From positions 4,902-68,901 of the forward strand of contig CAJNOJ010000136.1 of assembly GCA_905250025.1 (NCBI GenBank): a DNA stretch of 64,000 nucleotides, read 5' to 3'. The stretch is from Adineta ricciae. Lineage: Eukaryota > Rotifera > Eurotatoria > Adinetida > Adinetidae. The notes below the pieces were generated by a model that saw only the letters and a program-made list of their open reading frames with translations, was not told the origin of the DNA and made no database searches. Positions 11,325-21,493 of the stretch are shown here, in pieces (the stretch's first letter is position 1; each line of letters starts with the position of its first letter). Made by a program: the position numbers and the translations under genes.

Positions 11325-11545
11325 TATTATGGCACGGTCGATTCCGGCCGGAAGTTCAAACGTGTAGGCTCCAGTCATTTCCCGACCGTTTCCTGTGCAA
11401 TTCCGGCCGGAGTCCGGCGGCTAGGAACGTGCCGGAACTTGCTGGAATCGGCGAAAACTGTGCCGGAATCGAGAAGAGCTGTACCAGAACCGACTCAAAT
11501 TTCAACGGATCCAGTCGCCGGAATGATCGACGTGGATTCTTTAGT
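11325..11545. other. GC-rich CCGG-dense island
   Basis: A 220-bp stretch of high GC content in AT-rich DNA, full of CCGG and CGGAA words (for example ATTCCGGCCGGA twice). It resembles the edges of the insertion at 15.5-16.7 kb in word content, though I cannot align them reliably by eye. No gene is supported. Confidence 0.5.
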
Positions 11546-11829
11546 GAAATGCGAAATTTTATTAGTCTCAATGAGACGTAGCTGATAAATAACATCTGGA
11601 TAAGAACTTCTCGTCAGGCATCACCGTGATTACTTTCAGTATTCATGAATACAAACAATTATTCGTAAGTAAATTGATTAAATAATCAGATTTTGTTTTG
11701 GAATATTCGTAGGCGGAATCAACTTCGAAAGCGCGATTATTGTATTATTAAAAAGTACTAAGTACAGATGTACTAGTACGCGTACTCGTTCAATCGCCGC
11801 AAGAGACCATCGATATGGGTGCAGTAGAA
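11546..11829. other. AT-rich spacer with AGTAC repeats
   Basis: No gene seen. It contains AAAGTACTAAGTACA near 11,752, similar in word content to the AGTACTTAAGTACA stretch close to the right end of copies A and B, and so may be related to that element's terminus. Confidence 0.3.
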
Positions 11830-12226
11830 TTCACTGATAAAAATTTTCGTAGAATGATAAACCCTCAAAAAAGGGTTTATAACTGAAAAATTCGTTTATC
11901 AACGTGATCTACCCCTTGGTCAACCCTTTTTTTCTTGATAAACCCCAAAAAGGTATATTATCCGTTGCAAACTGATAAACCCAACAGTTTATTGTCTCTT
12001 GATAATCCCTTTTCTCGTTGATCAACTGGATCAAGTCTAATTGATAGGTTTCTTGAAAATGATGCTAAGATCTGAGTTTGAGGGTTGATTCAGTTGATCA
12101 ACGGGAAAAGGGTTTATCAAGAAAAACAGGGTTGATCAAGGGGTAGATCACGTTGATAAACGAATTTTTCAGTTATAAACCCTTTTTTTGAGGGTTTATC
12201 ATTCTACGAAAATTTTTATCAGTGAA
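11830..12226. mobile_element. Foldback/MITE element with about 115-bp inverted ends
   Basis: The left end TTCACTGATAAAAATTTTCG and its inverted copy at 12,207-12,226 continue as near-perfect inverted repeats for about 115 bp. Inside, a second inverted pair (about 11,999-12,027 with 12,092-12,122) forms a nested hairpin. No coding capacity. The arms match almost base for base, so the copy is younger than most repeats here or kept similar by gene conversion. No clear target duplication is seen. Confidence 0.9.
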
Positions 12227-12231
12227 CGCGT

Positions 12232-12330
12232 AATAAATACAAGTAACGCTCATCCTTTGGATTCGCTGGCTCTTTTCTGAAAGACTTTTCCCAATGCTGA
12301 ACACATTCAGAGACTTTGAAAGAGAAAAAG
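12232..12330 (+). repeat. Diverged repeat shared with 17,516-17,610
   Basis: It shares CAAGTAACGCTCATCCT, TGGATTC, CTTTTCTGAAAGA and TGCTGAACA in the same order with the DNA immediately right of the IS630-like transposon. It begins directly after the foldback element. Confidence 0.65.
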
Positions 12331-12651
12331 CGCACTGCGATCGCTACTAGTTCTCAACTGAAGAGTAGCTGCCTAATTCGACCTATAATATAAGTGACCA
12401 ATTCCTATCACCCTTAGGAATAGAAATAGATTTAGTTTTACTTATACACCCACACCCATACCCACCCTCCGTATTGTTGAAAGTGGTCTGAGTATTACCG
12501 TCAGAAGGTACAACAAAAGGATTAGACGTCTAAAACTATTTTAAGAACTACACAGCGTTTTTGCTAATGTCGATTATCGCAGCAGATGAACGTAATATCT
12601 AAGTAAGTTCACAAATCTAGCACGACTTTATCGAAACTTATTATTTGCTAT
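12331..12651. other. AT-rich 3' flank of the ADP-ribosyltransferase gene
   Basis: It contains the 12,362 repeat shared with 4315 and a short C-rich run with ACACCCACACCCATACCC at about 12,457. Otherwise there is nothing recognised beyond the presumed 3' untranslated part of the gene to its right. Confidence 0.4.
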
Positions 12652-13542
12652 TTAGAGCTTCTCTCCACTTTCTTCTATGTGTAACCAAAGCTTACTTGAA
12701 GATTTCGGTTGAGTGGTTGGCTTGCTTTCTAAGACCAATTTCTCAGCAAATTTTGCTGGTAGATCAGTTTTCGTAGCTTTCTCAGCTGGCTTAGATTTTA
12801 TTATTGATTTTGGCACGGAAACTGGTTCAATAAGAGGATACGCTGGATCTATCTCTTCAAGCTGTATTATATGAAGTCCATTGCCGGAGTCGAGCCAACC
12901 TTTTACAGTAAATTGTCTAGCTGGCAGGAGAAGGATTTCATCTTCGGACGGTATGAATGAATGGTTCTTAATATTTTTACCAGTATGACAGTCGATTTGA
13001 AACAGAGTTCTGGTTCCAGATTTACCAAAAAATTGCTCATTTTCAAGCACTTCGATAGATGAAGTGCACGACGAAAAACCCCACCAAATAAAACTTGCAC
13101 CTCTCGGATATTGTGCTCTTAGATCTTCTCTGACGCCTCGGTTGACAAAGCAACGCTCTGAGCGAAGCCGAGCCAACGCTGTTAATATGAGACGCAAGTA
13201 AAGAAACCAAGGAGTTAGTTTTTTTCGTTGTTCAGAGCGTAGAGTTGCGTTTAAAATAATATAGAGAGAATTCTCCTGCGGCATCGACTCGTACGTATAG
13301 AGCATGATGGAAGCAGATTCGTCAGTCGTCAGATTATCTTCTGGCTCCTGACAATTCTGCTTCACAATAAATACATTACGTTCAATCTTGGGTACGATGT
13401 CTATAAGAGGTTTCACAGCTTCTTCCAGGGTTACGATGGGCATATTTTCAAAACCTTCAATTGGTGCCAGCATCCGTTTTGGTAATTTGCCTAGATCACC
13501 AAAGCGCAGACCAGACGATTTTTCGACATAATTAGAAGCCAT
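12652..13542 (-). CDS. NAD(P)(+)--arginine ADP-ribosyltransferase
   Basis: The protein (296 residues) is expected to move ADP-ribose from NAD to arginine on target proteins. The arginine-type R-S-ExE catalytic signature is visible. The Arg lies in VNRGVREDL near residue 145, the Ser motif in GFSSCTSS near 170, and SEDEILLLP supplies the two acids near 210. A conserved KQNCxxP stretch and an SLYIILNATLRSE block precede them, as in the bdelloid expansion of this family. No signal peptide or membrane segment is seen, and the last 60 residues are Lys/Ser/Pro-rich. The start is placed at the Met directly after a CAG splice acceptor; the frame runs upstream for 15 more codons but this looks like intron. 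The gene is intact in one coding exon and sits alone among transposons, typical of this family in bdelloids. Confidence 0.9.
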   Translation of the reverse strand: MASNYVEKSSGLRFGDLGKLPKRMLAPIEGFENMPIVTLEEAVKPLIDIVPKIERNVFIVKQNCQEPEDNLTTDESASIMLYTYESMPQENSLYIILNATLRSEQRKKLTPWFLYLRLILTALARLRSERCFVNRGVREDLRAQYPRGASFIWWGFSSCTSSIEVLENEQFFGKSGTRTLFQIDCHTGKNIKNHSFIPSEDEILLLPARQFTVKGWLDSGNGLHIIQLEEIDPAYPLIEPVSVPKSIIKSKPAEKATKTDLPAKFAEKLVLESKPTTQPKSSSKLWLHIEESGEKL

Positions 13543-13989
13543 CTGAAATAGAAGATATGTAATGTAAAAAACATATTCCATAAACACAAAATTTCATTTC
13601 TATTCCTAATTCCTAAAGTGACTTACAAGAGGTAAATTTCTTACTAAATCAAATCAATTCCTACCGGAAAATATGGATGCGGCTTGGAAGAAACCGTAAT
13701 CATTACAAAAATGTGATTTAATGGAAATAGGAGGACGAATTGAAGCAAGAGAGGGGAGGGCGTAGGTATATACTCTTGACTTACATCTACACCCTCAAGA
13801 TGAGAAAAGTTCATTTGAAATTGGTATTAGTGTATTTTGCACGAGGGAACAGGCAAACTTGAAGTACAAAAGTTGTTCAAAGTATGTAGAAGTAGCTGAA
13901 AGTCCGTGAAACTACTGTCGTAATTTTTAAAGAACGCTGATTGATGAAAAGTATATAGCTTCTGGACGGAAAGTCGTAGCGACCTCTCC
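13543..13989. other. 5' flank of ADP-ribosyltransferase gene
   Basis: It ends the gene's presumed 5' untranslated part; a possible donor on the minus strand lies near 13,622. A C-rich CACCCTCAAGAT motif occurs at about 13,791 and recurs at the next transposon's left end. No gene seen. Confidence 0.4.
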
Positions 13990-15479
13990 AGCTATCTTCT
14001 GAGAGCAGCTGTACTCTACAATATTCAGGACATATTAGCGAATACTTAAAGGGGGCATTTGTTTCTCAGAGTATATACCCTCACCCACACCCTCAAGATA
14101 TGTTACGCGAGAATGAAAGAAGAAAAAATAAGATATATGTAGGAAAATTGTTTTAGCGTTTTCTTTTGGAAACACATTATCGGCTTTAGATAAAGTATTT
14201 ATTCATCATGCCAAAAGATCATGAATTTTCTCAGGAAGTAAGACAATTCTGTCGAAAATGAAAAAAAATGGTCCTGTAATCCTTCTCTACAATGTAACCG
14301 GTCGTCTTATGAAAATATAAGATATTTCTAAACGATCAGTCCGCAACTTAAAGCAAGAATTACACCAGTTAAGAGAGAAAGAGATAGATGAACAACAACG
14401 GCAAGAAACAACAAGTCAAAGTGAAATAGATTTAAACGTTAAAGATCTTCGTAGTCGCACCATCTTGCTGCCAATGTTCAAACACCGTCAGTCTTCAAGA
14501 TCTAATCTACCAACGGAAATTCTTTCTCGTCGACATACTACGCCGGCTGTTTCTTTATCAAATAAAATCAATCTACCTTGTTCTCAGGCATTGTCTCCTC
14601 AGAAGAAAAGTAAAAGGTTTATTCGATTAGTTAAACAGGAAAAGGTCGATTGTTCTTCTAGGGAATTCTGGGCATCGAAAGTTCATTCTATCGGAACATG
14701 GAGAAGATAATGATTAGAGTTGAACTTCATAAATTAATTCAAGAAAGAGTACATTCAATTTCTGAGCAATTATTAAAAAGTTTGGACAAGCTACACGAAG
14801 ACTTTCCTATTCGTTCTGCAAGTACATTACGTAAAATATTGAAAAGTGTAAGTGAAGTGTTTGCTCTGACGTGTACAAGATAGAAAAGAACATACCAAGC
14901 TGCTTTTTTTTCATTCCTTAGCTTTATTTCATTTATCAACGAGCATCTACAGTAAAATTCCGTTAGATTCAAAAGTTTCTGTAGCAGCAAGAACGAAGTA
15001 TTTTCAAGCTGTTGACGAATTAGGATAAGGAAAAGTGCATTTGTATTATCAAGGTGAAACGTGGTTGAACCTTTCACAGGTTAAAAGATTCATTTGGACT
15101 TCAGAAGCCAAATGAGGAATTAAAAAAGAGGAGGATCAGGCAACTTGTGACGTCAATTATAAACCATTCTCTCACACATTATTACTTTTCTCATTTATAG
15201 GATCTCGTTTGGCGATGTCTGCACTTATAAGCGTTGAAGGTTATCAACTTTCATCAGTTGATATTTGGTCGTGCACTGAAGACCATAATATGGATTTAGC
15301 GCATTTTCTTTCCTGGCTAGATTCAACTTGTGCACGACTAGGAGAGGAAATTGGTGAGTTAACACATTCTAAACCGAATTTTCGATGATTGATATTTTAA
15401 ACAGTTTTATAGGTGAAAAGGAATGGATTACTATTTGTTTGGACAACGAAACATGGCACAGTAAACTCGTTGAGTTTTT

Positions 15480-16695
15480 CGAACCCTGTTTTTCCTCTTT
15501 ATTTTGTTGGATGAAGCGATCGTACCCATGTCGAAAGATCCGGCCCGGAACCGCCAGGTGCCAGATTTTTCCGTACATTTCATGGAAGCAAGATTCCAGA
15601 CCGCATTCAACCGGAAAAATCCGCGCGGATCCGGTACTGACCAAACGGAAAAGTAGGGACGCCCCATCTAAACATCCGTAATATTCCCACGTACCATAAC
15701 CTGACGGAAATTCCCAAAACCGAACAAATGCGAAAAAATCACTAAACGCACCAGTCGAACGCAAGCACAACAAAAGATCCCGTACTAACAGAAAACCTAT
15801 GATCCTGTACCATCCGAATCTATATTCGCAACAGCAAAAGACAAACCACTACAAACCTTTCAAGGATCTGCAACTAGCTCCACGTGACTAACACAATAAA
15901 TTGCCCTACTGACCATTAAACTACACTACTATCGTCAACTTACGAACTACAAAAAAACGTGGATTCAAGGTTTAAACCGTGGCTTGCAATCTGATTAGCA
16001 ATCCAAAAAAATAACTTATACGTCTCCAAGTGACTTTTTGGTTCAAGATTGTAATCTGGATTGTAATCGGATTGCCAATCCTTAAAAATAACTTATGCAT
16101 TTAGAACTGACTTTTTTGTTCAGGATTGCAATCGGATTGCTAATCCTTGAAACTGGGTTGTCCAGGGTATGTAGTTTTTAGGTCAGTGTTTGTAGGAAGT
16201 TTGAGAATAATAGCGGGAAGAAGTTGGAAAAGATGGGATTTGTAGTTTTATGTTTGTTCACGATTGATTACGTTTCGCCGGTTTAGATGGGTGCTTTCCA
16301 GTTATCTGCAGTTCTTAGTTTAAGGGAAAGGTTGGATACTGGGTGTGGTGCGGGAAGAGCAGGGATTTTTTAGGAAATATGCGGGAAATTTGTTTGGGAT
16401 TGCAGTATTTTTTGTTTCCGTAGGGTTATGTGCGGACCCGGCTGTTTTATGTGAGATTATTTTTAATCGGATTTTTTGGGGCATTAATGTTTTCCATGAG
16501 GATGCGAGGGGAACCGGTCGACGGATTTAGTAGGAATATCAGGGATCCGGTTCCGGGGAATTCCGGTCTGGAACACTGCTTCAACATTCCTATAGCTTTC
16601 CGTCGGGAACCTTTCGGATACGACGAGAACGGGTCGGAATGAGCCGGAAAAGGGCTGCCTTCCCGTCGGCTCCGATTGTATCCGGAGACCGGAAC
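15480..16695. mobile_element. GC-rich insertion inside the transposase
   Basis: The transposase reading is lost just after the second catalytic block near 15,480 and resumes near 16,695. Both edges of the intervening 1.2 kb are unusually GC-rich and CCGG-dense. The middle is AT-rich with a tandem repeat. No transposase of its own, long inverted ends or clear target duplication could be recognised, so the class is unknown and the exact ends are uncertain by tens of bases. Confidence 0.6.
15985..16150. repeat. Degenerate tandem repeat of GATTGCAATC words
   Basis: Three spaced copies of a GATTGCAATC/GGATTGCNAATCC block occur at 65-77-bp spacing, each followed by AAATAACTTAT and TGACTTTTT words in two of them. 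Each block is itself palindromic. Confidence 0.6.
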
Positions 16696-17515
16696 GTTCG
16701 TCCTGGAATACGCATTAGAAATTACTCGTTTTCCAAATTTGCACTGTAGTCTCAATCCAATCAAACTCTCATGGAATAATCCTAAACAGTTTGTTCGTGA
16801 TCGAAATACAACATTTCTTCAAGATGACGTAAAACAATTGATTGAGCAGTTTAGGATACCAATAAACGATAAACTTGCAAGCGTACCCTTTTCATCATGT
16901 TTATAAAGTTGAAGAGATGCATAAAGCAACAGATGAAATAATGAAAGCAGAGATTAAACCTCATTTACAATCTGCCAGTGAAGAAACAGATTCTGATGAC
17001 AATGAGAAAACTATGGAACACTAGTTCTTTTTGTTTTTGTACTTCTTTCAAAGTTCAGTTTATTTTCAGAACAGACAATAAAATCTCTGTTGTTCTAACA
17101 GGCTGGCTTGAAAAAAAAACGATAAAATCAAGTCGACCGTAATGAATGCAGATTCTGCTTATCAGACGAACTCAACAGTAAGCATTTTCATTTGTTTGTG
17201 CTCATGAGCTCTGTGTAGAACTACAATTCCATAACCAAATAAATTCATTTCTGTCGATTAGCATAATCGAAAACCTATATTCGAAGTATTCTTTTGTTTT
17301 TCAGTGAAAGAAGTCTACTGCATGGAATTACTCTGTTAAAAGCTGTAGGATCTCTGAATGAACCAAAATTCAGAAATTGCTTAGATACTATTTTGACGAG
17401 GGCATGGACGAGGGTATATACCCTGAGGAAAAAATCCCCTTAAAAGTTCGCTCATATGTCCTTAGTTTTGTAGATTACAACTGCTCTCAATAATTAGCCA
17501 AAAGTGGCTGAAAGT

Positions 17516-17610
17516 ATGTACAAGTAACGCTCATCCTATGGATTCCCCAGCCCTTTTCTGAAAGAATTGTTCTACTGCTGAACATATTTAGATACATTGA
17601 AAAACAAGTA
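17516..17610 (+). repeat. Diverged repeat shared with 12,232-12,330
   Basis: Same ordered blocks as the copy at 12.2 kb (CAAGTAACGCTCATCCT first). It lies directly outside the right end of the IS630-like transposon. Confidence 0.65.
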
Positions 17611-18086
17611 GGATACTGTGTCCCGCACGAGAATTAATACAAGACAAAGATTTTTCGTGTTTCATGAACCGAACCAATTATATCTTTGTCAAGGAATAGT
17701 TTCGAAGTACTAGCTATGTTCATTAAAAACTCCATCACTTAATAGTTAGTTATTCGTGGGCCTCCTCTCCCGACCAGTAACTCATGGCTACACATTAATC
17801 TTTATACTCTGTTTTCTGACTTTCACATTATATACATTGAAGGTTTTTTCTAGACACTTTACCAAGTTGCTCACAAAAAAAAACGATGCATAATCGTCGA
17901 CTTGCTAAGCTTGCATGTTAGCCTGTAATTTCTAGCTAACAATTGATTCTTTTCTGTATTTTAACGAAAATGACACTCTGTTGAATATTTTCATGAAGGA
18001 ACATTAATTGAATCCCTTTTAAAAATCTTTCTTCAAGTATGATAAGGTTGTTCCAAATGTATACTCTAAAGTTAATCTGGGACGCT
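17611..18086. other. AT-rich spacer, no gene
   Basis: No open frame of note, no splice pattern and no inverted ends seen. Confidence 0.4.
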
Positions 18087-18140
18087 AACGCCTAGTCGTT
18101 CGTCGGCCTACCTCCAGTCGGCCACTCATAGCTAGCCGTT
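18087..18140 (+). repeat. Dispersed repeat R1, copy 2
   Basis: Related to 537-592 and 18,402-18,456, ending GCTAGCCGTT. This copy and the next are about 315 bp apart in the same direction. Confidence 0.75.
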
Positions 18141-18401
18141 GATACCTATCAAAGTTATAAGATATTTTCGCATAAAAAAAGCACTTCGTTCCTACCGACC
18201 CGGCCTGGAACGGAAGTTCTCAAAATTCTTCATATCCGTGTGACCTACAGCACATTTTTTATTGTTTTCTTCAATTCAAGGAGTTAATAATACGCGGGGT
18301 TTATTCTCGAGGCTCGAAGAAACATCGATTTTATTCCTTCGAAAAATTCCGGGCACTGGGGAGACTCTTATAAATCTCGCCTTTAAAGTAATTTCCAAAA
18401 T

Positions 18402-18456
18402 TGACGCCTAGTCATTGGTCGACCTCCTTACTGTCCGTCACTCACAGCTAGCCGTT
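18402..18456 (+). repeat. Dispersed repeat R1, copy 3
   Basis: Third copy of the 55-bp GC-rich motif. It precedes an R2 copy by about 330 bp, the same order as at 537 and 1045, which suggests that R1 and R2 belong to one larger repeat. Confidence 0.75.
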
Positions 18457-18664
18457 ATCTGTATAGTTAATAAGATACAATTACACTGACGAGTATACGT
18501 TTTGGAGATCTATTTCCCGTAAAATTCTATCGAAAGACCTCACATATCGTAGTTCATAAGTCAAATATGATATTAAACAGATACTATTTTTTTCTGATTT
18601 CTTGAATGGCAAATACGATAATGTAAAATATGCTAAATATTTTCGTGGAAGAGCCTAAGCCACC

Positions 18665-19068
18665 ACCTTCGTACACATCATACCCAGAAATAGTGTTTCC
18701 TCTACTACCTTCTATACAAGATTTTAGAAAAGATACAGAAAAATATCTGTTTTAGAAAGAGAAAGGAAGAAGATGGATCTTAGTGAGTAAGGAAAAACTA
18801 ACAGCGGATTCGAGCCCTCTAACCCCGATTATCCTTCGGTCAGCTCTTACTTAACAACCAAAAAATGTTTCTTTCCTTAACTAGTAATTGTCTGATTAAC
18901 TGATTGAAATCTTAAAAAATAACAGCGGATTCGAGTTCCTCGATCTCGACTACCTATGCAGTAGTCGGTCTTTAGTTGATAAGGGTAGATTTCGATTGGC
19001 TTGGACAATCAAACAAACTTTTAACGATTTTCAACGCGGCTATAACCCTTTCTTTCAGAAAAGGGAAT
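18665..19068 (+). repeat. Dispersed repeat R2, copy 3
   Basis: It holds two tandem R2 cores (CGGATTCGAG near 18,800 and 18,928) and the terminal CCCTTT/AAAGGG hairpin at 19,048-19,067. The upstream part aligns with 4680-4800. Confidence 0.65.
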
Positions 19069-20703
19069 AAAGTGTCTCAAATTATGCGTTAAGTTGCTAA
19101 AAGTACTTCAAAGTCCAAAAGTATGTCTTTCCCCCTTGTTTGTTTTAATGAAAAGAGGGCATCACTTACGCACAAAGACCGAAATTTCTTTTATATAATA
19201 TTTATGACCATGCACAACAAAAAGTTCGAAGTAAAGAATACGCTGACAATGGCTGAAACAAATGAAAGGCAGGGGAATAGTGATCGCAGATTCCTTAAGA
19301 AGAAAGCACGAACACAACGACATAAGATACATACAGAGAATGTACAAGATCTTGGATTAAGTAATTAATATATAGAAGAGATTTCTAAACACATAAGACT
19401 ATAGGATGATTACAGAGAGAATATCCAAGTACGACGAGTTATAAAATCCCCGGAGTATAAATACGCTGGAATCTAAAACACTTCTTGAGGAAAAAATTGG
19501 TATAGCGAAATGCATGCGGTAAATTTTGGAAAAGTGTTCTACCTATAACTTTTTACTATATAAGCATCTTATCATATGAAACACGTTTGCACTAATGATC
19601 GATCTCTAATCTGTTGAAATCAAACCTCTTCGAATTGACTAGTACACGAATTATTTTCTGAAAAAATCGAGTCAAACATCGTATCGAAAAACATTGGTTC
19701 AGTTTGGTCTAATTATTTAAAAAGTGCTACTGTATATGAACAAACCTCTTAGACAAATCTTTTTAAACCTCGGAAGCCGAATGCGGTTTTCTTTAAACTG
19801 AGAATGACCTGATCACAAAAACAGAAGTTCTGGACCAACAATATGGTCATAACATAGTTGAAAATGTTTAGTATCGGCACAACTTTTCTCCAGCCAGGTG
19901 AAAGATCAGGGTCACTATCTTCTTGATGTCTCGTTCACTATGATGACACGCTAACATATCTTATATAATTCGTTCAGCGAAGGATTTTCAAAATATTGCA
20001 GTGCTATTGCTAAATCTTTATACATGATGTGACGAAGGTATTCGATAATGATTGGAACACTTCATGTCGTAATCTTCACAGCTTAGAAAACGACAGCAGA
20101 TGTAGACAGGAATATATTTTGAAATTTTGCATCTATTACTGCAATATATCTCGCTGCGAACACTAGAGACGAGCAACTCCAATTCCGTTTCAGATCGAGT
20201 TCTCACTATTGAAACCCTACCCCATCCCTTGATATATGCACTGTCTCAATCTATTCTAACTCCTATGTCGTCTTGCTGCAATAGTTGAAGATCTTTCATA
20301 TATAGGACTATTAGCCACACTGTGAACAAAATACCTATGCAAGTTTTTTTTTGCATACACTATAACAACCGCAGTCGAATCAGAGGTTAGAAAAAAACAG
20401 TCCCAGCTCTTACTCAATCTCCACTAATAATATGTGCAATTTCACTACCCCTCCTATAGAACATTCCTTGAGTCCAGAGGAGTATCCTGGGAAGTTTGGA
20501 AACCTTATCAACTACATACACCGAAAGATAACACTTCACTCGACTTGGGTGAAATTTCATCTAATTCCCTCTTACCAGTTTCAGCTAGCGGTTTCGACTC
20601 CCAGTCGACCTTCCGTGCGACCTTAGGATACAGCGTAGAAAGTTTGATGATCGTACCTAGTACAGGGACTGAATGCTTCATATGTTAGGAAACGAATAGG
20701 AGA
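19069..20703. other. 1.6 kb without a recognised gene
   Basis: Short open frames exist (for example 19,123-19,368) but none has a known motif, a long conserved stretch or a supporting splice pattern. A TGGGTGAAATTTCA word near 20,552 is inverted at about 21,410, hinting at an outer repeat around the next element. Confidence 0.35.
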
Positions 20704-21155
20704 CGCACTGAAAAAAAATAAGGTACTCTACCAAACCCATCAAAAAGGTTTCGTTAGTGTCGAAAGCTTGCAAATGTGTCGGCATGTTCAAAAAAATACT
20801 TTTCAAAAATCTACGAAACCAAAAAAAAGGATCGGTCGGCGGGCACACGTTCCGAACCCTCATCACGGAACCTTTTAAGATTTCGTCACAAAATACGAAA
20901 CCTTCTTAGATTCGTATAAAACCATAGCGCGAAACCTTAGGGTTCCGTATTTTCTGACGAACCTTTATTGGGTGCGTGCGAAACTTAAAAAGGTTCCTTG
21001 ATGAGGGTTCGGAGCTTGTGCCAGCTGATCGATCTTTTTTGGTTTGGTAGATTTTGAAAAGCATTTTTTTGACCACGTCGACACATTTGCAAGCTTTCGA
21101 CACTTACGAAACCTTTTTGATGGGTTTGGTAGAGTACCTTATTTTTTTCAGTGCG
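20704..21155. mobile_element. Foldback element of 452 bp
   Basis: Starts CGCACTGAAAAAAAATAAGG and ends with its inverted copy. The arms (about 20,704-20,890 and 20,970-21,155) pair over nearly their whole length around a short centre. They include GGTACTCTACCAAACCCATC and CGAAAGCTTGCAAATGTGTC blocks. It has no gene of its own. The open frames read through the arms on both strands are by-products of the palindrome. Confidence 0.9.
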
Positions 21156-21493
21156 CAGAGACGGTTGTCCTTCAAGATTTTTCATTTATGCCACAACATA
21201 CCTTATCCCGCATATCTTGCGGGTGGGTGTGCACGTGAGTCCCAGTAAATTTGGCAAACGCGCTAAAGTGGTCCACATTCGCGTCCCTGTCTTCCTAAAA
21301 CTCATCAATCCGCACACTCGTCTTAATTCGCCCTTCACCCACGAACTGCACAAGTACACCCGCACTGATAGCTTCACTTATCATACTCGCACCCCCACCC
21401 TCAAATCACCTGGGTGGAATTTCACCCAGATTGTAAAAAATCAGAAATTTCTCCAACCCAGATTGAATGAGTAGTGTAGAAATCGTTAACTCG

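Larger units (their letters stand above)
14208..17024 (+). pseudogene. IS630/Tc1-superfamily transposase pseudogene
   Basis: It starts MPKDHEFSQEVRQF, followed by a helix-turn-helix-like stretch (KKNGPVILLYNVTGRL, then RSVRNLKQELHQL). After two decayed introns or frameshifts comes a DDE catalytic core. EGYQLSSVDIWSCTEDHNMD is followed by ICLDNETWHSKLVEF, which holds the second catalytic Asp. LNPIKLSWNNPKQFVRDRNT follows; here the usual catalytic Glu of LNPIEL is Lys. The C-terminal tail ends SASEETDSDDNEKTMEH, an acidic tail common in this group. Multiple stops and shifts plus the large insertion make it inactive. Some gaps may be real introns. Confidence 0.8.
13990..17500 (+). mobile_element. 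IS630/Tc1-like DNA transposon with about 105-bp inverted ends
   Basis: The left end (13,990-14,095) and right end (17,394-17,499) are inverted copies, roughly 75-80 percent alike. Each carries GAGAGCAG, CTCTACA/AATCTACA, AGGACATA, TTAAGGGG and GTATATACCCTC in the same order. Between them lies a decayed transposase on the plus strand. A GC-rich insertion of about 1.2 kb splits it. The divergence of the ends and the decay of the gene indicate an old copy. Confidence 0.8.

Noticed and set aside
13612-13635. ACTTACAAGAG followed by GTAAA, resembling the end and donor of a bdelloid spliced-leader RNA
   Set aside because: Only the last few bases fit, and the upstream leader part and a convincing Sm-type site are missing. 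It lies where an ordinary 5' region of the neighbouring gene would be.
21044-21474. Several plus- and minus-strand frames of 60-107 codons
   Set aside because: They read through the arms of the 452-bp palindrome and the flank beyond it, so the same peptide appears on both strands.
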